The notes: generated by a model not told the origin, from the sequence alone. Counted from the first letter of the stretch, positions 41,450 to 53,200 are shown. The stretch is 64,000 nt of DNA from Closterium sp. Naga37s-1 (GCA_947471745.1 CANJKZ010000398.1:62001-126000), one strand, 5' to 3'. Numbers and translations are program-made.

Positions 41450-43293
41450 CCCAAAAGCTGGCTTGTGTGACCGTTCGCGGACGCGGTGTGTTGTCCGTGA
41501 GTCTGTGTTCCGGGATGAGGCGTGAATACTCCATGCGTGTTCTGATCATCCTGTTGGGTCTGAAACACGAACGACGCTGATGCTAGAGGAATCTGTGACC
41601 GCGGTGCGAGGTGAATCCCGTTCATCAGTTGCTGCGGGTGGAACGCGGGCATTTGGGCCCCAAAAATTACAGGCTGCACCTATGGGGTGCTCCATGTGGG
41701 ATTGAGCGCGGGCATGTTTTGCACAGCAGCACTAGCTGGTTCCGCAGTGTGGATTTGGGGCGCGGCTGTGTTGCCTGTGGCATTATGGGAGTCGTGCAGA
41801 ATTGGCGCCGCGACGCGATTCACGGTATGCATGCATCGTACGAGATTACCCCTACTCCTACGTAACGTGTGCGTCAACATGTTGCGATGTCTCTACGCGA
41901 TTCCGACTATGGGACGTCTATCTCTGACTGTGGAAACACACGCCCGCGTGGATTATCGGTTCGTGATGACCATCGCGACCAAGGCGTTCTCGGTCCATCA
42001 AGCACGGCCCATATTGTAACCGCGACACGCGACACTCGCTTTTCGTCTAAGTCCACTGGATTTGATGGGACAAGAGAGAGAGGTGCTTGATATGCAACTA
42101 GCGAGCGCAAAGCGTAAATGTGGACAGGCTGTGTGTAATGACCGGTCACGGCTTAGACGTGCTTCCCACGTCTCCGCGTTTGCGTCTCGACCGAACAGCG
42201 ACACCTGTGTAGGTCGTTCAAAGTGCTGCACGTGTCAGCCAGCATGGAGCCTGTCTAATCGCGCCAAGTGTTTCCAAACCTGTTCTCGCACCGCGCTTAC
42301 CAAACCTATCTTTGTGCGAACACAGGTCGATACATGTTTCGTGAAGTCGCAACCAATCCTCTCGCTCTTTTTTTTCGCGAACGCGCAGTTGCATGCGCGC
42401 AATTTTCCACCTATCAATGTTGAACAACCAATCGCGTCCGTTTTCCACCGAGTCGCGCATGCTTTGGCGCGTAAGAACCACGTGGGTTCTTTCGGTTTTT
42501 GGTGGCTCGCGGAGTTTTCGATGGGAATCTGGTGGGTTTCACTCGGGAAATGATCAGAATGGGGCCCCAGAGCTCTAGAAAAGTTGCCAACTTGGGGCCT
42601 CGTGTGTCGCAAAACGTCGAACCTGGGCCGGACCTGTGGCCAACCAATTTCGGGCCTCATTCACGTGCTCCGTCAGACCTGACCACACAAGGTGACGAGT
42701 TCTTCCTTGACGCATCGAAAAAATTGACTCGACATTTAAAATTTGACGAATTCTCCTCTCGTGTGTCATGCCTTCGAAGGGGCCTCAGCCCTAAACATCT
42801 TGTCGCACGGTGTTTAGGGTTGATGCTTCCCCAATTATATGCCATCCGAATGGGATTTATTTTTGTACATTGCGATGTTATTCTTTTTGGGTTAAACAAT
42901 TGTTTTTCTGGGTAATTAATCTGAATTATTTTTTCTACCCACAGTGTAATGGGCTGACGAGTCGCTAGCGAATTCCGTCAACCCCAGGCCAGTAGGTGGT
43001 GACCTGGCGAGAAGGCCAGGCTCGGCCTAGCAGCACAGGCGTGTTGGTTGCTTCGGGCGTACGAGGTAGGGGCGCGACTCACCAGGCCCGAAGTTGGTCA
43101 CTTTACTGCTACTACGGGGCCCATTTTTGATATTTTCCCGTTTCACTCTGCCACGCAGGGCCGCGCAAGGTCCAAAACTGGTGGGATTCTGGAGGGCCGA
43201 CTTCGCCCCACGCGTCCCCCGGTAGCTCCGCGCCCCGTACATCCCCAGGCGTGGGCGGGGTTTTTCCCGAGCCGCGCCGTATGAACATACCAG
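41450..43293 (-). other. Upstream region of the recombinase gene
   Basis: Matches the truncated copy at 24020-25254 except for the MITE. Minus-strand sequence from 41880 (MLTHTLRRSRGNLVRCMHTV...) towards 41449 looks protein-like and is similar in both copies. It changes frame between copies and has a TAG at 41682 where the left copy has TAC, so the recombinase may start further upstream than 41449. The rest (about 41900-42540) is conserved non-coding sequence with several CGCGA motifs. Confidence 0.45.
42545..43139. mobile_element. Mutator-type MITE (595 bp), TSD GTTTCACTC
   Basis: Terminal inverted repeats of roughly 70 bp, imperfect: GGGAAATGATCAGAATGGGG at the left and its counterpart GGGAAAATATCAAAAATGGG read inwards from the right. 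The 9-bp duplication GTTTCACTC lies at 42536-42544 and 43140-43148. The empty site is seen in the truncated copy near 25095-25107. GGGAAA termini and a 9-bp TSD are typical of MULEs. No transposase inside. Confidence 0.92.
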
Positions 43294-44403
43294 TACCGCG
43301 CCACATCCCGTCGAACGGCGTCGTCCAAGGGTTTACAGATCGTAACCTGGTTGGTTCGGGACCGACTTCAATGTTAGAACATCTTTCTGTGTCAGCTTTA
43401 TGCATGTTTGTACCGCGCGACACGAGATCTTACTTGAAAGGTATTTTCGGCGGGGCCCTTAGGCTTAGTAACAGAATGAAACTACAGTGCCGCTAAGCAA
43501 TATGGTCCCTATTACTAGGTCTGTTAGTCCGGCGCTCCCGCTCCTAGTAATAGTATTCATCCTCATCGCTTCCTCGTCCCCTCCCCACTCGCCTTGCTCA
43601 GCCATCCGCGCCGCTGCCACCGGCGCGCAGTTACCACCTGCCTCAATTCCGCCCGTGACCAGGAACCGCGACGCGAATAGCAGCAGCGTCTACACTCCGC
43701 TGCCCCGCGCGTGGCACCCTCCGTTGATCGTCCCCTTCCATCGGAAAATTTCGGGTCCTGGGTAAGGGCGTGAACTGCTGAATTAGGGCAGTGAATGGTT
43801 TGATCTCGCGATTGCTGGAGCTGATCATTGACGATCGAGGGTTTGGATCTTCACGGCTGGAAACGGCAGCACTCATCGAAGTCTGTAAATGGCGATTGCC
43901 ATTCGTGTGAACTGACGGTGGATTGTCTTGCCTGGTTGAAAATGTCGGTGAGCAACTGTCAACTGCCACCCGGAGCGGACTTCAAATGTTTCTCGTCCCC
44001 TCGTGAATGGTGCGATCTTGCCAGGGTTGGTTGGTTCCTCCAATCAATGGTTGAATTGTTACCACTCGCGCGCTCTGTTACATCGACACCCAACCCTTAA
44101 ACATACCGACGATCTATACACCATGAAATGTCAACTGATTTTGGGGTTGTTAAAAATGTGACTGTATGCGATTACGATATACTTTTGATAATATACACTT
44201 CAGATTTATGTTTGCCAGTACATGCATTAAATTGATAAACGTAAATAGTAAATTCAATCCGGTAAATTCAATAGTACATTTAAATTGACTACTGCAAACA
44301 TTGTCATCTGCGTGTTGTACTAATAGAACGCGTTATTTCATGGAGTAATTCAATTAGAATAATAAGCTTGCAGTACCCATACAGGACAAAAACTAAAAAA
44401 CTA
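43294..44403. other. Interval with a possible first exon at 43502-43762
   Basis: ATG at 43502 opens 87 codons with a hydrophobic N-terminal segment (LPLLVIVFILIASS), a signal-peptide look, running to a GTAAGG donor-like site at about 43762. No matching downstream exon could be fixed, so it is left as a candidate only. From about 44100 the DNA is AT-rich with nothing recognisable. The region holds the 3' flank of the next minus-strand gene. Confidence 0.3.
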
Positions 44404-46252
44404 TTAGGCCGGAACACCATCTGGGAAAAACTGCCCTTCAAACCCCTCAATCTCAATTTTTACCACCTTGCACATTGAAAATCCAGCAGGGTGGCTTGGA
44501 TTCCAGACACTTGGGTCACGACTGTACCACTCCTTCAACCACGAAATGATTTCTTGGGTCTTCCTCTACATGTTCTGATTGTTGAGGAGCTCGTTTCCGG
44601 ACATTGCAGGAACCTTCGTTCCCTTCGCGTTGGCCATGGGCCATTCAACCTGCAATTTAGTGGTAAGGAAACAATGTTAGACACGCATGTCAATCATGTA
44701 AAAAAAACAATGAAGCTTACCACGTAGCACACGAACGCAACTCCAACGAGCTTGATGTTCCAGGCAGTCGCCTTCACGCCACCGAAGGCCTTGGACACTG
44801 CCATGATCCATCCAAGGTTGGAAAATGGACGCTCGCCTTCGCCGCAATGCCAATTGGAGCCGTAACGATCTGCATAATGTAGGGGAAAAAATGGGTATAT
44901 AAGAAGATTCCAAAAGACAAAACACAGAGACAGAAAGTGGAAAATACTTACCATGCTTAAAACGTTCAGCCCACTGCACAGGCCTTCTAAGGAATCCAAC
45001 TTGGATCCCAACAGTGACAAGGGCGGGTATAGCAGTCTCGTTGTAAAATCCCCCAAGGCCCCAAGCATACACTCTTATCGGGCCATTCAGTTAGATCGTC
45101 GCTCTGAAAATTTCTCCTTAGCAGCCTCACGCATCTTACTATCTCTAGAAATAGCATAGTAAAACTCATCGTTGCTTACCCCATCCTCCAAATACTTTAT
45201 AGCGACGATGTGCTGCAGCTCTGGCCACTCGGGAAAAAAACACATGTAACTGCCAGGGGCAACGGTTGTCAGCCAGTAGATTGAGTCGCTCGTAAATTTC
45301 TGCAACGGAAAGAACAACGGTCGTAAGAATTGATAAAAAGGTAAAACCAATAAGGCCGTAGCAAAAGGTTTACGAACGGAAAGCTTACCAAAATCTGAAG
45401 CTCATCCGTGAGTTTTGTCGATACTTTAACGACACCACCGACGACATCAAGCTTGGAGATGTCAAACTGGAGCGCGGGGCCTTGAATGACGGTGCCAACT
45501 GTGGTTGAGAGTTGCGATGGAGCAGACACCGTCAACGCCCAATTTTCGAGTGAGTCAATGCGTTGGCGCTGCTTTGCAACGACGCTTCGAAGGTGCTCCA
45601 GTTCGAGGTCCTTGCTGTCCGCCAACTTCTGAAGTTCTTCCTCGCGTTGGCGGGAGATTTGTAGCGTGGTGGTAACATCTTCCAACTGAGCCTCCAGCAG
45701 TACTCCCGCCTCAACACGCGGATGAAGTGAACCTGAATATAGAAGCAACAAACAGGTGAACGATTATAAGTATGTTTAGAGTTGTGAAATATAAGGTTGA
45801 CAAGGCTTAAATATTTGAATATATAAAAACAAGGCAAGGCTTAATCAATGATGAGATAAAATGCACTCACTGGTTCGTGGCCTCACAAGAAATCCAGCGT
45901 TGATCGGGGAAAATGTTGTCTGAACGGGTATGTTGGAGGTGGCGATGGCCTCCCCGGCCTCTACGAGTTCTCCCGTAGCTCCAGCAACAGGCTCACTAGG
46001 ATTACTTGGTGGAGGGGGCTGTGTTTCAGCTGTGGCTGGGGGCATAGTTGGAGCTGGAGGTGGCTTGATAGCCTGGTGTTTCATCCATGCGAGAAATTTG
46101 AGGTAGGTGTTGTCAGTGACCTGGGGGGCAGTGGAGGTGGTTGGTCGTTTGGAGGGTACTATTGGCGCAGGATCGAGGGTTTCGTCACTTCTAGGGTCGC
46201 CATCTGTCGCACAAATACGTTTTGCGCCCACAATTGTTGACGCTTGCGACAT
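44404..46252 (-). pseudogene. Unrecognised five-exon minus-strand gene with a frameshift and TAG
   Basis: Exons 46252-45871, 45732-45389, 45299-44952, 44869-44721 and 44649-44404 all have GT-AG borders in agreeing phase. The N-terminus is Pro/Thr-rich (MSQASTIVGAKRI start). Exon 2 is a coiled coil (QISRQREEELQKLADSKDLE). Exons 3-5 form a Trp/Gly-rich region (APGSYMCFFPEWPELQHIV, YAWGLGGFYNETAIPALVTV, WHCGEGERPFSNLGWIM). The frame slips near 45075-45090 in exon 3. In the last exon TAG at 44568 is followed by 53 open codons to TAA. No family recognised. The splice pattern is good, so it was a real gene, perhaps of a transposable element. Confidence 0.55.
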
Positions 46253-46907
46253 TCTCAACAAAACGGTCGCCTGACTGCTGGCCTGCTTGATGGCTGTGAA
46301 TGGCCTTGAATGACTCCAAGCTCATATAGTTATTCCAGGCTCCGTGGGGTGGTTTTTCCAGTTAAATACAGTTTAGACTATCAAGTAACAGAATATTACA
46401 ATGTTGAGCTTGTAAGTTCTCCTTTACTGAGTACTTGCAACTCTCGTGAAGAGAAACGTTTTTCTTCTGAACGCTGGCGTGGTGTGGTGACACTTGTGAT
46501 TTCTGTGTGTTTAGTGCAGTGGTTGTAACGGCACTTTTACGGAATCGGGCAGTATGTAAATCAATCACGAAACAAGGCTGCCACTTGCCTCAATGCTCAA
46601 CGCGAAAGGAACATCGTGAGCACAGCAGGTGGCTGATATCGTCGCTGCTTGCAGCAGTCACTTGCGTGCTGGATTTCGCGACTCGTCGCCCATTTGGGCG
46701 GGGTCAAAATTTCTCGCGATGTTTTTTTCAATCGACACAACCGTAATCAACTGCTAACCAATCCCAGCACTAGGCGTGAAGTTCAGGGTCTCAGAATAAA
46801 GCAAATCACTTACCAGCCCGAAACAGGTTAGAAACATTGGTCAAAATTCTGGTCAATAGTCCGCGCGCAAGACTGTGCCACGCTGTAAGTTGCCTGTTCC
46901 TCATTGG

Positions 46908-48410
46908 TGTCAAAATAGTGGCATAAGTAGGTAGGTAGTTAGGGTTAAGTGGGCCTAGGCTTAGTAGCCTAGGCCAAGGGGGTCGAGCTAGTTTGTGCCA
47001 AGGAGGGAGAGTCGAGAGATGAGAGGAGAATGAATGTTCACTATAGCACTAGGGTACATATAGCAAACAAAGAGGTGCACCACCTATAAAGTTAATATCT
47101 ACACTACAGCTAGAACTACATGCAGGTATAAGAATATAATTCTGACATCCCCCCGTAACTACATGCAGGAATACCTAAGTGCAGAACACAACCTGCAGGG
47201 GTACACCACAGACGGAGAAAACAGCAACAATAGGCAAGGCAACAGAGCAGGTACAGCAGCAAAGGGGCAGGCACTCCTACCACCCCTTTACTCTCCTCCC
47301 CCCCCCCCCCCCCCCACCACTTCAGGAGGGGCGGCTGGTTGGTCTCACACCCGCCATCCCAGTGCCAATCCCCTGGCTCCCCCACACCCTCACACCCTCC
47401 CCCCTAGCGGCAGCTGCAGCAGTGGGAACAAAAGGAGGAGGAGGGGAAGGGAAACACAACACCCATCACCCCCACACCCGCCACCCCCATACCCTCCCCC
47501 CCATGGCTGCAGGGAGACGAAGGAGGAGGGGGGGGGGGATAAAGCCGCAGAGCGGCTACAGAGAGTCGGCGCGGGTAGGCCAGGGGCGGCTGCAGTGAGT
47601 GCAGGCGCGGGGTGAAGTAGAGGCGCCGTCGCGGGCGCCAGGGGCGGATCCGCAGCGGCTCAGGGCACCGTCGCGGGCGCTAGGGGCGGGTCCGCGGCGG
47701 CTCAGGGCACCGTCGCGGGCGCCAGGGGCGGGTCCGCGGCGGCTCAGGGCACCGTTGCGGGCGCCAAGGGCGGGTCCGCGGCGGCTCAGGGCACCGTCGC
47801 GGGCGCCAGGGGCGGGTCCGCGGCGGCTCAGGGCACCGTCGCGGGCGCCAAGGGCGGGTCCGCGGCGGCTCAGGGCACCGTCGCGGGCGCCAGGGGCGGG
47901 TCCGCGGCGGCTCAGGGCACCGTCGCGGGCGCCAGGGGTGGGTCCGCGGCGGCTCAGGGCACCGTCGCGGGCGCCAGGGGCGGGTCCGCGGCGCCTCAGG
48001 GCACCGTCGCGGGCGCCAGGGGCGGGTCCGCGACGGGCAGAAAAAAACGTCACGCGCCACCCGGGCGCGGGACAGAACGAAAATCGCCACGCGCCCGAGG
48101 CGCGTGACCGGAAAAACAGCAGCGGAAGCGTGAGGCTGGCCCACAGGCCAGGACTTAACAGTCTCTAATACCATGTCAGAATAGTGGCATAAGTAGGTAG
48201 GTAGTTAGGGTTAAGTGGGCCTAGGCTTAGTAGCCTAGGCCAAGGGGGTCGAGCTAGTTTGTGCCGAGGGAGAGTCGAGAGATGAGAGGAGAATGAATGT
48301 TCACTATAGCACTAGGGTACATATAGCAAACAAAGAGGTGCACCACCTAAAAAGTTAATATCTACACTACAGCTAGAACTACATGCAGGTATAAGAATAT
48401 AATTCTGACA
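46908..48410 (-). mobile_element. Non-autonomous LTR retrotransposon (TRIM-like), TSD ATTGG
   Basis: LTRs at 46908-47147 (3') and 48174-48410 (5'). ATTGG flanks both sides (46903-46907 and 48411-48415). Minus orientation is set by the polypurine tract next to 47147 (ACGGGGGGA on the minus strand) and a primer-site-like TGGTATTAGAGAC next to 48174. The interior of about 1 kb has no pol gene, a C17 run (47298-47314) and a 42-bp minisatellite. Its LTR shares CTTGGCCTAGGCT and TAAGCCTAGGCCC with the element at 10126-12007, so the two are related. Confidence 0.92.
47618..48045 (+). repeat. 42-bp GC-rich minisatellite inside the small LTR element
   Basis: About ten units of 42 bp (GGCTCAGGGCACCGTCGCGG plus GCGCCAGGGGCGGGTCCGC) with scattered single-base changes. 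Because 42 is divisible by three, all frames stay open on both strands; these frames are not taken as genes. Confidence 0.9.
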
Positions 48411-49839
48411 ATTGGTTGCTATTACAACATTACACCAGTTACAGTGCGACAGGGTGCTCGTGTTTGGATTGTACAGATCTCGTATCCGATTTTTACAGCA
48501 TCGGGCAGTACTGTACAAAAATCAATCACGAGCCCCCTGTCTGCCACTGCCTCAATGCTTCGCGTGAAAAAAACAGCGTGAGCACGGCAGGTGGCTGTTA
48601 TCGTCGCTGCGTGCAGCAGTTACTTGCGTACTTGATTTCACGGCTCGTCGCCCATTTGGGCGGGAACGAAATATTTCGCGGTTTTTTATTTAAGTGACAA
48701 CCGAAATCAGCTGCAACGAATTCCCTGCACTGCGCGTGAAGTTATGAGTCTTAGAGAGGCATAATTATTTACCAGCACAAAACGATTTCGAAACATTGGG
48801 CAAAACTCTGCTCAATGGTCTCGAGCGTAGGACTATGCCACGCTGTAAATTGCATGTTCCTCATTGGCTGCAATTACAACATTACTGCACGAACAGCGCG
48901 ACAGCGTGCCACGCTAATTTATCCGGCGCGCTGTTTGTGATTCGTTGATTCTACTGCAGCAACAGTGCGCCAGTTAAATCTGCGACAACAGCAGTTTCAC
49001 ACTATGCTCGGTAGACACACCCAGTTTTAGAGATTTGGATTGTATAGTTTTTGGTTCAGAAACAAGTATATCAGCCTGTGATTGTTATTGTTTATTGGTG
49101 TTGTTGTGCCATGGTTGCCAAAACAACAAATACAGATACACAAACTGACATCGCACGTCTGTCTGTATCTTCCAGTGCTTCAATACTCTTCAACAAGTGA
49201 AAATCATCATTCATAATCGCTAGAAACAGAATCTGTTTAATAGCCAGCTGTCATCCCCTATGAACGGCTGCACTAGATGCACCACTCTCTTGATGCTTGC
49301 GGTCTCTACTACCCGGTAACGATCATCGAGGGCTGCCCACTTCAGCTTCACACATTTCGTTACCGGGTCTAGGGCCCTAGTGTCAAATTATATATATGCT
49401 ATATATGTTTAGGCTGTAGTGGGGTAGCGAACATGGGGTACAGCCCCTTCTAGGGTTTCATATTTGTACCCAACTCTTTCCTAGTTCATTCATTCCTGCT
49501 GCTAGATTCTAACATGGTTTCAGAGCACTAGGTCCGTAGGACCGTCTTTTTTTTCGGGCCCACCTACCGTTGCGATTACCGCGCTACCCCACGTGTTGTC
49601 CTGCGCCTGCCTGCCTACCTGCCTGCCCTGCCTTGTGACGTGCTGCGCTGCGCGCGCCGTCCTGCAGCCCTCGCGCTGCCTCCTGCTGCCCTAGGCCAGC
49701 GCGCCGCCCCTGCAGGCCCGTAAGGCCCACGCGCTACCCCTGCAGGCCCGTCAGGCCCACGAGCCGAACCTGCAGGCCCGTCAGGCCCGCGAGCCGCCCC
49801 TGCAGGCCCGTCAGGCCAGAGCACCGCCCCGCCAGGCCG

Positions 49840-50290
49840 CTGACGCGGCCCCGCCCTGCCTCTGACGCGGCCGCGCCCTGCCTCTGACGCGGCCGCGCCC
49901 TGCCTCTGACGCGGCCGCGCCCTGCAGCCAACGCGGCCCCGCCCTGCCTCTGACGCGACCGCGCCCTGCCGCCGACGCGGCCCCGCCCTGCCCCTGACGC
50001 GGCCCCGCCCTGCCTCTGACGCGGCCGCGCCCTGCCTCTGACGCGGCCGCGCCCTGTCAACGACGTTGCCCCGCCCTGCCCCTGACGCGGCCCCGCCCTG
50101 CCTCTGACGCGGCCGCGCCCTGCCTCTGACGCGGCCGCGCCCTGTCGCCGACGCGGCCCCACCCCGCCCCTGACGCGGCCCCGCCCTGCCTCTGACGCGG
50201 CCGCGCCCTGCCTCTGACGCGGCCGCGCCCTGCCTCTGACGCGGCCGCGCCCTGCCGCCGACGCGGCCCCGCCCGGACGCCGACGCGGCC
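49840..50290 (+). repeat. 22-bp GC-rich repeat in the leader of element H
   Basis: Tandem units of TGCCTCTGACGCGGCCGCGC plus CC, about 20 copies with variants, occupy the leader. They sit where element E has leader plus the front of gag, so expansion here may have replaced the gag start. Confidence 0.8.
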
Positions 50291-50299
50291 CTGCCAGCC

Positions 50300-53200
50300 A
50301 TGCAGCTGACGCGGCCCCGACCTGCCGCTGACGCGGCCCCGCCCTGCAGCTGCCGCGGCCCTACTCTGCAGCCGCTACTGCGGCCCCGCCGTCGCCGCCG
50401 TCGTGCGCCTACCCTGCCGCCGCCCACCGAGCGCCGGCCCTGCCCGCCACTGGTGAGCACCTGCCTTGTTCGCGCGCTGCCGCGCCCCCTGCCTGCCAGC
50501 CTGCCTGCCTGCCTGCCTGCCTGCCGCGCCTGCGCTGCCTGCGCTGCTGCTGCTACTACTGCTACTGTTGCTGCTGGCGGTGGCCAGATGCAGCTCCAGC
50601 GACGTCCGCGCGAGTCTCTCACGCCTCAGCAGCTTCGTGAGTGGTACGCTAGTTGGGGTTGTGGCGGTAGCCGTCGTGGCTGTCGCCCTGGAGCTGGTCA
50701 GTCGGGAGCGTCTGGCAGTGGCCAGCTGCAGCTGCAGCGGCGTCCGCGCGAGACACTTACGTCCCAGCAGCTTCACGAGTGGTACGCTCAGAGTAGAGGG
50801 TCTTTGAGTACCGTTCGCTGCCCGTACGTCATTCGCACAGGTGATCGGGCTGGTCAGGCGTGCGGGACGCTTGGTCACACACAGTCCCGCTGCTTCGCCC
50901 GTCTGAGCGACGCCTGGCGTACCGAGTTTGGCGACGAGGCTGAGCTCCCCACCTGGCTGGAGCTGCTTGGACACAGGATAGATATCTTTGCTCTTGACTA
51001 TGATACTATTCTCACTGCCATGTATGCATTGCCTACTAGTGCTGACCGTGCCTGTTACCTGTGCGTACCGCCTGACCCAGGTATAGAGCCTGCTGCTCTA
51101 GGTGCTGGTGAGGCTGCTGCTCTAGGTGCTAGTGCGTCTCCTGCTCTAGGTGCTGGTGAGGTTGCTGCTCCAGGTGCTGATGAGTCTGCTCTCTCTGGTA
51201 CTGCGCCTGCTGAGGCCTTGTACACCTTTACACTTGACTCAGGTGCTTCCCGCTCCTTCTTTCGCGACAGCACCACCCTCACGCCGCTCCGTCGGCCGGT
51301 TGCAGTCTCCCTGGCAGACCCCTCTGGGGGTCCAGTCCTTGCGCACTCCTCCACGGTCCTGCCGTGTCCGGCGGTCCCGTCTGGCTCCCTGTCAGGTCTT
51401 CACCTCCCCTCGTTCTCTACGAACTTGGTGAGTGGAGCTGACCTGCAGGATGTGTGGGTTGACCAGTTCACCCCTCGAGGTCAGCGTGTGACCCACTGTA
51501 CGTGCTCCCGGACTAGTCGGCACCTGGCCACGTTCACCCGAGCGCCTGGCTCGAGTCTGTACACACTGACGACTGTGTCCCCTCAGGTAGCTGCGTCTGC
51601 GTCTGCGTTTGCGTCAGGTCAGCTAGCGGCCCCCTGCTCGTGTCGCGCTTTGTCGCACCAGACCCTCCTTTGGCACCACCGCCTTGGTCACCCCTCGGTG
51701 CAGCGCCTTCGTAGCATGCACCGCCGTTTCCTTGTCTCTGGAATTCCAGAGACTCTGCCTCCTCTACCACCCTCGCCTGCTCCTCCCTGTCTTCCCTGTG
51801 TCGAGGGGCGGCAGCGCGCCGCTCCTCACTCCTCCTCGTTCCCTCCCACAGAGGCTCCCCTGCAGACTCTCCACCTGGACGTGTGGGGCCCAGCCCGCGT
51901 CCGTGGACAAAGCCACGAGCGGTACTTCCTGCTGGTCGTCGACGACTACACGCGTTACACCACGGTCTTCCCCTTGCAGCGCAAGGGGGATGTCCCTGAT
52001 GTTTTGATCCCCTGGATCCGCGCTGTTCGTCTCCAGCTCCGCGAGCGGTTCCAGTCGGACTTTCCTGTCCTGCGTCTGCACTCTGACAGAGGTGGTGAGT
52101 TCTCCTCAGACCTCTTGGCAGCCTTCTGTGCGGAGCACGTCATCCGCCAGATGTTCACGCTTCCGGCCTCTCTGCAGCAGAATGGGGTTGCTGAGCGCCG
52201 CATTGGCTTAGTCATGGAGGTCGCTCGTACCTCCATGATCCATGCGGCTGCTCCCCATTTTCTGTGGCCGTTTGCAGTCCGGTACGCCACGCATCAGCTC
52301 AACCTCTGGCCCCGTGTCTCCTTGCCGGAGACCTCGCCCACACTGCTGTGGACGGGGAAGGTTGGCGATGCGTCGCGTTTCCGGGTCTGGAGTGCTCGTG
52401 CCTTTGTTCGCGTTACCACCGCGGACAAGCTCTCCGCCCGCGCTGTTCCCTGTGTCTTCCTTGGCTTTGTCCCTGACGCGCCTGGTTGGCAGTTTTACCA
52501 CCCCACCTCGCGCCGTGTCTTCCCCTCTCAGGACGTCACGTTCGACGAGTCGGTTCCCTTTTACCGTCTCTTCCCCTACCGCACTGCCCCTCTCCCCCCC
52601 CCCCGCCGCTCTTCCTCGCTCTAGGTGCTCCCCAGGTAGACCCCCTCCCCGCTCCCGGTCCTGCTCCTTCAGGTGTGTCTCAGGTAGACCCTCCTCCCTT
52701 GACTGCGCCGGTTGAGGTCACTGGTGACTCAGGTCCTGCTGAGGGTGGTCCTGCTCGGGGTGCTGCTTCTGGGGGTGCTGAGCCTGGGGGTGCGGAGCCT
52801 GGAGGTGCTGAGCCTGGGGGTGCGGAGCCTGGAGGTGCGGAGCCTGGGGGTGCGGAGCCTGGGGGTGCGGAGACTGGAGGTGCTGAGCCTGGGTGTGAGG
52901 AGTCTGGGGGTACTGAGTCTGGGGGTGCTGCACCTGGGGGCGCTGAGGCGTCTGGTGAGCAGTCTCCCTGGAGCGGCCGTCTCCGTGGTCGCTCCGCTGG
53001 TGCCTCGCCGCTGCACTCTCGTAGTCGACTCCCTCTCTCCCCACAGCAGCTGAGTGAGTGGTACGTTGGCCGTCAGGGTCGCGCTGCTGGAGCTAGGGGC
53101 CCTGCTGCGGGAGGCGCTGGAGCTGGTGACTCTGCTACTAGAGTTGTTTCTGCTGGAGGTTCTGGAGCTGCTGAGGGTGCTGGAGCTGGAGGTTCTGGAG

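Larger units (their letters stand above)
25255..43293. mobile_element. Putative Crypton-like tyrosine-recombinase element (boundaries tentative)
   Basis: Contains two convergent genes: a spliced plus-strand gene (26659-30548) and a minus-strand tyrosine recombinase (41449 to 31252). The right edge is set by the loss of similarity with the truncated copy ending at 25254; the left edge is only assumed to abut that copy. No terminal inverted repeats were found, as expected for recombinase-mobilised DNA. Three later insertions (32808-38296, 38816-39650, 42545-43139) account for almost 7 kb, leaving about 11 kb. The hexamer GTCGCG is strikingly common throughout, including introns. Confidence 0.5.
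46508..48935. repeat. Two-copy tandem duplication, first copy split by an LTR element
   Basis: Unit 1 (about 46508-46907 plus 48411-48466) and unit 2 (about 48467-48935) share blocks such as ATCGGGCAGTA, GCAGGTGGCTG, CGTCGCCCATTTGGGCGGG and GTTCCTCATTGG, in the same order and orientation but diverged. The LTR element lies at ATTGG within unit 1. No coding function seen; it may be the remnant of a longer repeat. Confidence 0.7.

Noticed and set aside
47618..48045. CRISPR-like array
   Set aside because: Units are contiguous 42-bp tandem repeats with no unique spacers, in a eukaryotic LTR element.
47556..48174. Arg/Pro/Ala repeat proteins on both strands
   Set aside because: Open only because the 42-bp unit is divisible by three; no start context, no partner exons.
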